Below are positions 55,308 to 64,000 of a stretch of 64,000 nt of DNA, one piece after another; within the stretch, counting starts at the first letter, position 1, and each line of letters starts with the position of its first letter. Origin of the DNA: Dasysyrphus tricinctus (lineage: Eukaryota; Arthropoda; Insecta; Diptera; Syrphidae). Below the pieces are notes generated by a model. The model was not told where the DNA came from and ran no database searches. It was given only the letters and a program-made list of their open reading frames with translations. A program made the translations under genes and the position numbers. The stretch lies in assembly GCA_963921185.1 (NCBI GenBank), contig OY992531.1:153308171-153372170 (forward strand), read 5' to 3'.

Positions 55308-56607
55308 ATAGCCTATTGAATAGACCTTTTAAAAAGGAACAATTACGTGCAAGGGTTTTTATTATTGAATATGTTTGTTTGGCCCATAGCATGCTTAAAA
55401 CCAAAAATGCTACTAAATTCACCAATGCGTTTCTGAGAGAATGGTCACACTGGCCACTGTTCAGTATTTTTGGTATAACTCCAAAACTAAGCCGAATTTG
55501 ACAATTTTACAGTAAAAACTTTTTGTTCAAAATTAAATTTTCTATCGAAATGGATAGTTTGGAAAGTTGCTTAAAAAAATTAAAGCAGGAAAAGCAAACA
55601 AAAAAATATAAAAAAATCTAAAAATCAAAGATTTTTAAATTTTTTTCTAAACTGCGCATAACTTTTTTCGGAGCAAAGATACGCTCAAGTCATTCATGAA
55701 CAAAGTAAACTGGAGTCTTATGGCTTTAATATGACATGTTAAAAAAGCCATATTATTTAAAAATTGACAGAGATATAGCCATTCAAGCTTTACCATTTCT
55801 TATATTTTTTCGCAGTTTTTGCCCGAAAGCCTATTTTTTGGTACTTTATGTCAAATCTAACGTTCTTAGCACCTAATACCAAATCTTATGTTAATCGGAC
55901 CAGCCGTTCGGTCTGTAGGCCTGAACGCATTTAAAAACAGCCGAAAAACGAAGTTGCGAACTTACATCCTTTTTATAAATTCTCTATAGTTTTAATGTCA
56001 TATTATATCAAAATTTTGATTTCGAACATTTTTACGAAAGTGAAATTTGCCATATTGTACCGAAAAAGTGACTGCCGGGCCAAAACTGAGAAAAATCATA
56101 AGATGTGATAAGGTTTGAAAGGGAATATCTCTGACTATTTTGAAAAAATATTAATTTTTGAACATGCCATATTAAGGCCTTTAGTCTCTACTTTCTTTTG
56201 TCTGTGCACGTCTTGACCCTATCTTTCCTTCAAAAAAAGTTAGGCACAATTTATTAAAAAATTTAGATATCCTTGATTTTTTTATTTTTTTTAAGTTGGT
56301 TTTTGTTAACTTTTCCTGCTTAAATTTTTTCGTAAAATTTTTTGAACTATGCATTCCAATAGAAAATTTAATTTTGAACAAAAAGTATTATATGTAAAAT
56401 TGTCAAACTCCGCTTAGTTTTCGAGTTATACCAAAAATACTGAAAAGTGGCCAGTGTGACCATTCTCTCAGAAACGCATGGGTGAATTTAGTAGCATTTT
56501 TGGTTTTAAGCATGCTTATGGGCCAAACAAACAAATTCAATAATAAAAACTCTTGCACGTAATTGTTCCTTTATACCTCTCATTTTCCGGTCTATTCAAT
56601 AGGCTAT
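55308..56607. mobile_element. Foldback-like palindrome, 1.3 kb, no cargo
   Basis: ATAGCCTATTGAATAGAC (55308) pairs with GTCTATTCAATAGGCTAT (ending 56607). Pairing is continuous through AATTACGTGCAAG, GGCCCATA, GCATGCTTAAAACCAAAAATG, TTCTGAGAGAATGGTCACAC, AAATTTTCTAT and TGACAGAGATAT-like blocks to a centre near 55.95 kb. Both arms carry TGGTCACACTGG (55442 and inverted at 56451). No coding sequence. Confidence 0.85.
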
Positions 56608-56904
56608 AATTCTAATATTAAAATTAAGACAAAATAGAAAAAAGGCAATATAGACTATGCGTTTTTCTAGTATGTTTTTTTCATGGAATTACCGTTAATG
56701 AGACTGAGTTGAAAAAAAAAATATTGAGCAATATAATTTATTAAAGATATTTATAATAAATCAACAATACTTTCTAATTGCTAAGAGCAAGGATATTATA
56801 ACATTCGAAATATCTTTATATTATGTAATTGTAAGATAAAATTCAGTATAGCTATTAACCTTGAGCCCATTATGAGGATGCGAATTTTAAGACACAATTT
56901 CTCT

Positions 56905-57419
56905 TGGCCTTTACTAAGTACGTGCCATTAGTTTTTAATAAATACTAATTTTAATATAATTTTCAAGGTAACATGTGGGAAAACAAAAGCCAGAAACGTA
57001 ACTTTTTTTCTTGGAAAAAAGGCTTTGAAATGATCGCCAAAAAGATGAGAGAGGAGGTATTCAGTCTGATTATTGATGAGACCACCGACGCACGTATCTA
57101 CTGAAAAGTGCTTGGTTATGGTGGTTCGACTATTTGACAAAAAAAAATGGAAAAGCAAACGACTGCTTTTTCCGATTGGTTGAACCTCCAAATAGCACGG
57201 GCGAAGCAATATGCAATCAGATCTTGGAAACCCTTATCGCCGAAAACATTTAATTCAAAAATTTTATTGGGTGGCGTTGTAGCCTTTATTAAAAAAAAAT
57301 TCCTAATATTTTTCACATTGGTTGCGTGAGTCACTCTATCGATTTAATCATTGAAGCAGCTGCAAACGCCTTATCAAGTAACGTAGAACAGTTATGTCGA
57401 AATGTTTCAAATCATCTAT
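56905..57419 (+). pseudogene. hAT transposase, catalytic core segment
   Basis: Translation with frame changes gives GFEMIAKKMREEVFSLIIDE followed by TTDARIY (57025-57100), VVRLFDKKKWKSKRLLFRLV, GEAICNQILETLIAENI and CVSHSIDLIIEAAANALSSN to NHLY at 57419. The sequence DETTD...CxxHxxDL is the middle of a hAT transposase, between the zinc finger (53.6 kb) and the TRWLSL block (59.13 kb). The reading is cut at 57420 by a Helitron-like insertion and resumes after it. Confidence 0.78.
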
Positions 57420-59067
57420 ACGTATAAATAAAATTGGAGTGTCTGTCGTTAATATTGAAATAATTTCAAGTTTTTGAGCTTAGGTGGTTGTTCACTTGCT
57501 GAGAAACATAACTGCATCATTTAAAAAATTTTTGTCTGTCTGTCTGTTTGTCCGCGGTAACCTTCAAAACAGCAGAACTGGTTATAATGGGACTTAACGT
57601 AAATGTAGTGGACAACTCTGTGAGTAATCTGGGCTACTTTTAATTGTAAAAATGTTAACGGTATCTTTAAAATATAAGAAAAGGAATGAAATTATGGCAA
57701 AACTATGTCGAAAAAAAAATGATTCTGGAAATAATTATAAACAAGTAGAAATAATCAATTTTAAAAGTGTCAGAAAATAAAATTAAAACAATAATTATAT
57801 AGTTTAAAGTAGTGGTGGAAATTTTGATAAAAATTTCTCTACTCTTAAAAATTTTGTGAACGTACTGTTCGGATCTGTGAAAACTACATGCCACCAATAA
57901 GACAGCGAAACCACGGCCGTTTGATCACCACAATTTATTTTCAAGATGCAACAAAAAAAGTGTTTATAGCTACCTATCTTTCACTTTTTAATCGTTCAAA
58001 CTACATATATGCCATCAACCTTGCAGTCTTATGACGGTCCTTAAACCACAATAATGCAATAATGCCATTGATGCAAGGTTTATTTAAATAATAATTAAAT
58101 TGGAGTGTTTGTCTTTAATATGGCAATAATAATTGAAAGTTGCTCAGGTGGATGTTTATTTGCTAAGAAACATAAGTGCATCATTTTCTTAAATGTTGTC
58201 TGTTTGTCAATAATCTTCAAAACGATGCTGACGAGACCTTACGTACATTTAGGGGAGTACCCTAGGGTACTTTTAATGGTAAAAATGGTAAGGGTATCTT
58301 TGAAATATTAGAAAAACAGTGAAATTCCGGAAAAATTATGTGGAAAAATTAAATGTAAAATTTTTATTGAAAATTAGCCTTTACTTAACTTTGTCAGCAA
58401 ATAATGAAAAGAGTCTGTTTGTTGTACCAATATTATTCCCTTTATACTTCAACACGATTTGAATTAAATGTACTACGAAAAATCCAAAGCTGATCTTCAT
58501 TTTATTAAATAAATTTCTTTGCATTTTATAGCAAACAACAGCAAAACTGCGGCGCACAGTGATTTGGTATTGTGATATAACTTTTATCTCAGTATTTTTC
58601 AGAAGAAATTTGGCTGTAATAATGATTTTGGGGTAAAAAATAGCTTTCATCCGAAATGCGAGTGAACCGGACCTTTGAAATTTTGAGCCCTAAAACTAAT
58701 TCTATATTATGTCACTTTGTCCCTAACTCAAGAATTGACCTATTTGGATGATTCTTTTCAGGTAATCTTTGGTGTTGTGAGTGTTTTTGTGAAGTTTGGT
58801 AAAATTCGGTCTTGCGTTTTACCAAAAAGGTGTAGAAGCGCGCCTGGGTATGTGTTTTATGTAAAAAAAATAAATCAATTGAGTTTGAAAAGAAATCAAT
58901 CAATCATGAAATTTGGTTCTAACAAAATAAAAAAAAAATATATACATAGTCGAATCTCGATTATCCGTAATTTGATTAATCGAGGACACATAATTAAAAT
59001 TTTGTTTTTTTTTAATTTGTTCTCAAAATTTTTGTCTACCCGGGCGGAGCCGGGGCGGGCCAGCTAG
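57420..59067 (+). mobile_element. Helitron-like nonautonomous insertion (about 1.65 kb)
   Basis: Starts near ATAAATAAAATTGGAGTGTC (57424) and ends in a GC-rich hairpin CCGGGCGGAGCCGGGGCGGG followed by CCAGCTAG (CTAG at 59064-59067) and then TTT. A 3' hairpin plus CTAG with no terminal inverted repeats and no target duplication fits a Helitron end. Its 5' portion is duplicated: 57424-57720 and 58090-58350 are similar direct copies (AAATTGGAGTGT-TGTC, AAGAAACATAA-TGCATCATTT, GTCTGTTTGTC). It splits the hAT reading frame. Helitron assignment is inference from ends only. Confidence 0.6.
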
Positions 59068-60135
59068 TTTTAAATAAAGTGCTTAAAGGCTAGGTGACTT
59101 TAAAGATCTTCAAGCTTCTAAAATTAAGTTCAACAAGGTGGCTCTCGCTTGAGGCTGTTGCTTCTCGAATAGTTGAACAATGGTTAGTTTTGCAGCACTA
59201 CTTTTTACGTGCAAAGTTTGAAGAAAAGGCACCTAGTCTTGTTACCAAAATCTCGGATATCTTAGAAAACCTGAATAGCACAAACATAGTTTACTTGAAG
59301 TTATTAAAGTTAATTTTAGAAATAATGAACAATTTAAACAAAAATTTTCAAAGTGAGAGCTCACAAATAATCCATTTAACAACATCGTTCAAGAATATCT
59401 TAACAACAGTTTTTAAAAACTTTTTAACAAAAGAGTATTTACTTAGCACTAAAATTGAAGAAGTTGATTTTGTGCAACCAAACAATATAAAAAGTTTAAC
59501 TGATGTATACCTACATATGAAATGAGGCTGAAACACACTTGAAAAAAGCAAATGTTTCAAAATCGGATGCTAAAACTACCAAAAGTAAAATTGTTTTGTA
59601 TTATCAAATAATTTGCCGGCATATTATTTCCAGGTTCGATGTAAATGAGAGCAAATTTGCTGTCTTAAGATAATTGGATCCACAAGTTATAAAACTTGGT
59701 GAGGAGTTTAATTATAATGATCTTATATCTGAATACGTACATCTTATTCCAAGTTCCGAAAAGGTTATTGGAGAATATAAGTTCCTTGAATTTAAAATTC
59801 ATGAAAAAAGTTTTGAAAGTATTCTTAAAAAATCAAATTTGGAGGAGTTTTGGTTCTCAATTGGGTGTATGAAAAATCACCTGGGGGAATACATTTATCC
59901 TCATTTATACGCTTTCGTTACAATCATTTTTACACTTCCACACAGCAGCGCGTGTGCGGAAAGGATATTTTCTAAACTTACAATTTTGAAAAATAAACTG
60001 ACAAATAGACTATGTGTGGAAACATGCCATTTTATGCTCGTTGCAGCAAACATTTTTCAAAAACAACCTTTAGACAACTGGGAGCCTCCAGAGGAACTAA
60101 TAAAATGCTACCGCGATGAAATCTCAAAGAAATGA
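59068..60135 (+). pseudogene. hAT transposase, C-terminal half
   Basis: Resumes the hAT core right after the Helitron-like end: LSSTRWLSLEAVASRIVEQW (about 59125-59185), KISDILENLNSTNIVYLKLL, then a TGA at 59523 and continued frame (EAETHLKKANVSKSDAK), a stop at 59671, and from 59674 VHLIPSSEKVIGEYKFLEF, FWFSIGCMKNH and the dimerisation block FTLPHSSACAERIFSKLTI (about 59930-59985) to the stop at 60135. All hallmark C-terminal motifs are readable. With the pieces at 52820-53730 and 56905-57419 it forms one ancestral gene in correct order. Confidence 0.85.
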
Positions 60136-60246
60136 TTTCCTTTTCCGCATTCGAAAGGGAAAAAGATTTTTAAAGTATATAAAAGTAATTAATTTTTGTG
60201 CAATAATTGTATGCATTTCATATATGTATTAACTTAATAAATAAAG

Positions 60247-60501
60247 AGTTTAGGAACAAAAGGTAACATTTTCACTTTATCATTTTTTCCGAAATTGAGA
60301 AAAAAAAAATTAATATACATGATTGTGTGAAAAATGTCACTTTTTGTCTCGAAAGTACTTTTCAAGTTGAATTTTCTTTGATGCATGTTATTATTCTTGA
60401 CTAAATCTTTTTGGCAATCGATAAAATTCAAGGTTCTGGACCTAATTAAATAAAAATTAAAAAACACCAAAAGTAAAAATGTCACCTTTTGTTCCTAAAC
60501 T
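60247..60501. mobile_element. MITE with AGTTTAGGAACAAAAGGT ends
   Basis: AGTTTAGGAACAAAAGGTAA (60247) pairs with ACCTTTTGTTCCTAAACT (ending 60501). AT-rich interior without coding potential. Confidence 0.85.
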
Positions 60502-61686
60502 TCCAAATATATTTTGAAATAAATTGTGATCATACAAAATAGTCCCGTTTATCTGATCTCTCTGGTTTTGGTTACTTATTATAAATGTTATATAACAAAA
60601 TCAATTAATATAATTTATTTATTCCATAAAAATATGATAATTATCTGAAGATAAATGTAAATAAATAGTTATACAATTTATGAAAAAATGACTGAAATTG
60701 TATCTAATGCAAATAAACGTTATTTACTATCTGTAAAAAAATGCATTTCGCCTAAGCTTGTTACTTTAACCTTTGTTATCAACTGATATGAAAAATGTAA
60801 TAAATGATTGTTAACTATGACCAATTGTTTTAATAAAAAAAATACACAATTTTTTTTTTGCAAATTATACGGATTCCGATCGATTTTGCTGTATAACATA
60901 AAAAAATAATAATGCGACTTTTTATTCCTATCGTGACCCTTTTTTTTGCGACCTTTTCAAATTCCTCAGCTGCAACACTGCCGCACACGTATTTTTGTTT
61001 TTTTTTTTTTATTTTTCCCGAAAATACCTAGGGTAAAAGCTGTTGAAATGACACAGCGCAGGAGATGGCGCATCTTCAATATTTTGTACAAAATAAAAAT
61101 CGACTTAAATGGTTGTAAGGATTCGATATTAGTATTATTAATGTGTACCTACTTATTCCAATGCATGTAAAATAAAATAAGATCTCATGACGACGGGCGA
61201 CCTAGATTCAAACTTGTTTCTTATGGTTTAACAATAATTTATGTAGATAAGATATGTTACAACTTTGAATACAAAGCTTATGTAACAACCTATAGGAACT
61301 GCTATTTGTAATCATATTAACAAATATTTTAAACTTTTACCTAACCAGAAGCTCAAACTGCAGATAATGCAAAACGTTTAAAGGTCGACAAAGTTTTCTT
61401 TCCATATTCAAGGAGGGAAAACGAACAAGAATCTGTGTCGCACTTATAAAGTTTTAACACGCTAATCGTACCTATCTTGTTGCAGGTGCAGTAAAGGATA
61501 ACTACCCTTTACATATAAATTGAATAACGCCCATTTTAAAAAAGGTTAACTGATATAGGATTCTTTTTTAAATCTTCTATAAGCCTTCGGCAGACAATAA
61601 TGGAAAATTTATGTCAACGAAATATTATGTATCAAAACTATGAATATAATATTTCGAACCAATCAATCAATGTATTCAGCACAAAT
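60502..61686. other. No gene recognised
   Basis: AT-rich. The frame at 60946-61170 has no motif. T runs at about 60850, 60940 and 60995. Confidence 0.4.
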
Positions 61687-62123
61687 TAGGTTATACTCTA
61701 AGAGAGGGCTGCGGGGGTGAAAGCAAACCAAAATATGAGTATGATTGTCTGCAGGTGATGTATCTTGACATCAAATTCAAAAATATTCAAAAGCTACCCA
61801 AAACAGTTTTTCATTAGTACCTTCCTGACTTTTACACGGCTAAAAATTAGGATTTTTCTTATTTTGTTTGCCCTTTTTCCACTAGTTCGCTATAAAAAAT
61901 CGTGTTTTGTTCCGTGAACATCGTTCCATCGACCAACCACCCAACAAACCGAGGGTTGTCACGCAGTATCAAAAAATGTTGTGAGCAGCAGTTGTGAGTG
62001 ACAGCCCATCATTCAGCATGCACACATTATCAGTTCTGTTTGATATCCAACATGGTTGAGACTCAGGTTTGATAATGTGTACCACGCTTTATGTGAACCT
62101 CTCTCTTAAGCCCGTATAACTAA
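61687..62123. mobile_element. MITE candidate with GGTTATACTCTAAGAGAGG ends
   Basis: GGTTATACTCTAAGAGAGGG (61687) is a partial inverse of CCTCTCTCTTAAGCCCGTATAACT (about 62098-62123). No coding sequence inside. Diverged, so uncertain. Confidence 0.45.
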
Positions 62124-62152
62124 CTCCATTAAGGTGCAATAGGAGTGAAAAA

Positions 62153-62620
62153 GGTCTCCTTTTTCACTCTTTCGAGTCTTATTAAACGCTTTTATAAGTG
62201 GGATGAATGAAAACGAAAAGCATCTATGGATGAATATAGGAGTGAAATTATTGTTAGTTGGGGCTAGGTCAAAATTTTGAAGTGAAGTGTTTTATCAAAC
62301 TTTTCCTACTTGCTAGGTAACTCGCTGGGCTTTTTCGAAGCCAGTAGAGAAGCGAGTAGAGCGGCGAGTGAAAATGTATTTACCCAACTCGCTAACGAGT
62401 ATTCGCTCGTGCGGCCTCCGGGTAAGGGATTAAAAGGCATCTTTAAGGCCTGGTCAAACAGAGCGTGGGCCAGCAGGATGGTCAATACTATACTGAGGAA
62501 GAAAGAACGCAGGTCTCCTTTTTCACTCTTTCGAGTCTTATTAAACGCTTTTATAAGTGGGATGAATGAAAACGAAAAGCATCTATGGATGAATATAGGA
62601 GTGAAATTGTTAGTTGGGGC
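62153..62620. repeat. Direct duplication of about 110 bp, 359 bp apart
   Basis: 62153-62266 and 62512-62620 are almost identical (GGTCTCCTTTTTCACTCTTT ... GATGAATATAGGAGTGAAAT ... GTTAGTTGGGGCT), differing mainly by a 3-base TTA. The intervening sequence (with GCGAGTAGAGCGGCGAGTG) is unrelated. A frame at 62310-62636 runs across it without recognisable motif. Confidence 0.85.
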
Positions 62621-64000
62621 TTGGCTTTGTATATAAACTTTATAGTATTATCATGGAGTCGTTTTTATTTACGTGGTATTTCATCGATGGTGGCGCTAGT
62701 GAGCACCCATGTTGTGAAACATGTTTCACATTTTGACACCAGAATGGGGAATATTTTTTTATTCCGAGGTAAATTTATTATTATCGTAAGAACGAGAAAG
62801 TCATATATTATTCTCGTAATAATAAATGGAGTAAGCGAGTGAAGTAGTTTTTCCACTTCCACCGCGCATGACCAAACAAAGTGGTAGAATAGAAATCGAA
62901 TATGCTGTCAAATGGCAGAAGGAAAAATAAACAAATCGTTTTGTAAAATTAAATTATGTGAAGTTAATTGTGTGAAGAAGAAAACCAAAAGAGAAAATAG
63001 ATATATGGAGCTGCAATAAATTAAAAAAAAGGAAGATTAAGAAACATCAATAAAATAGATAAGTATTTTGTTTTAATTGTAGATAAATATCTTTGCATTC
63101 TATTTTTTTCTTTGCTAATCATTTTTTCTACCTACTTTCAGAAAATACCTACCTACATAAATATTTAATTGCATCAACAATGAACATAAAGATATCCTGT
63201 GCCGGGCAGCTGCTTGCCAGAAAAATATCTTCAATCAACAGACAGCAGTTCCAGTGGATAAAAATCCAAAAATATAAAAATGTGTGCTAGTGTTTTTTTT
63301 TTTTTATTATTTGTAATGTAAATGATGAGAACCAAAACTCGTCATATCAATGCCAAAAAAAATTTATAATCAAATTGAATTGTTAAAGCAACTTTGAGAA
63401 TACCTACTAAGAGAATAATTGTTGTATGTAATCATAGATTTATAACTCTATTTGTTATGGTTTGAAGGAAAACTATCTTAGTTTTCGTGGCATTGACATG
63501 GCGAGCTTAAGTTCCCATCACCTCATATTACATCTGTGTTTTTACACACCACTTGAAAAATTAAAGTGCATAAAAATAAAGAAATTTGTTATTCAATATA
63601 CCTATGTGAATTGTGTAGTGAGATTTTTTCATATATTTAATAAAGAAAAAAAAAGAAAATCTAACAAATACCTAAGTGTCTTGTTTTTCTTTTAGAAGTT
63701 GGAACTACAATGTATTTTGTACTTTTGGTTAATGTTGTAGGTGGACAGTATGACAAACAACAAGAGCAGGTATAGGTACTCGAAATAAGTGGGTAGGTAA
63801 AATATTTTAACCATCTCATTGCAATGGGATCGATTGGTTGTCGCTCTTGCATCGTTGTTTGGTTTTTATATTGTGTGTCAAAAGTGAATAAGTTTTTCGG
63901 TTGTTCAAAACGATTAAGAGCAAATATATTTTTCAGAATGGTTCAAGAAAAAACCAAAAATTGTTTTGTGTTGTGTAGATAAAAAAAAATCAATTTTATA
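62621..64000. other. No gene recognised
   Basis: Contains the perfect 16-bp palindrome GTGAAACATGTTTCAC at about 62714. A small frame at 63180-63290 (MNIKISCAGQLLARKIS) looks like a basic amphipathic N-terminus but ends after 36 codons. Otherwise AT-rich. Confidence 0.4.

Noticed and set aside
63180..63290. Possible short mitochondrial protein
   Set aside because: The basic N-terminus is suggestive, but the frame is 36 codons, without splice sites or family match that I can recognise.

Overview
The window looks like nuclear DNA of a higher fly (Diptera, probably a schizophoran or tephritid-type genome). It is AT-rich, has no operons or bacterial signals, has short GT-AG introns, and is packed with transposable elements of insect type: a rosa-like DD41D mariner, hAT, Tc1, BEL/Pao, LOA-type and other non-LTR elements, tRNA-like SINE pieces and many palindromic MITE or foldback elements. 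The species assignment is inference. I saw no rRNA or convincing tRNA gene. Only one possible host gene appears, a SAM-domain (SAMD3-like) gene split into exons at about 13.1-14.8 kb and 32.9-33.9 kb; it carries two in-frame stops and a MITE inside a coding exon.

Layout. 1-2575: two satellite arrays (about 186 bp units, then about 136 bp units with a 3-mer higher-order period), ended by a 200-base assembly gap. 4760-9104: a large inverted repeat whose two arms each acquired a different insertion, so each arm is the empty site for the other. 9.5-12.9 kb: RTE-type endonuclease scrap, SINE-like pieces, a broken hAT transposase and another decayed transposon protein. 13.1-14.8 kb: 5' exons of the SAM-domain gene. 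14.8-24 kb: a 0.3 kb tandem array split by about 8 kb of nested foldback-like elements A (16007-19019) and B (20390-23740), with an eight-unit ~146 bp tandem repeat between them and several younger insertions inside them. 25.16-29.36 kb: an apparently intact two-ORF non-LTR retrotransposon (minus strand) with a 37-nt poly-A, inserted in another palindromic repeat.

30-35.6 kb: MITEs, local tandem duplications and the 3' exons of the SAM-domain gene. 35.6-44.5 kb: internally deleted mariner, Tc1 remnant, hAT remnant with a BED-type finger and an intron, a 0.6 kb hairpin element, and a decayed non-LTR element on the minus strand. 44.8-52.8 kb: a BEL/Pao pol fragment cut by a 5.8 kb LOA-type non-LTR element flanked by an exact 12-bp target duplication next to a catalytic Asp codon of the integrase. 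52.8-60.1 kb: one hAT transposase gene exploded by at least six insertions, including a Helitron-like element. 60.1-64 kb: AT-rich sequence with MITE-like repeats and a 0.11 kb direct duplication.

The window is best read as a layered insertion record rather than a functional gene cluster. The most unusual items are a 205-bp insertion with perfect 59-bp hairpin arms and a 13-bp target duplication inside an ancient reading frame, the intact non-LTR element, and the spliced SAM-domain gene spread over about 20 kb.
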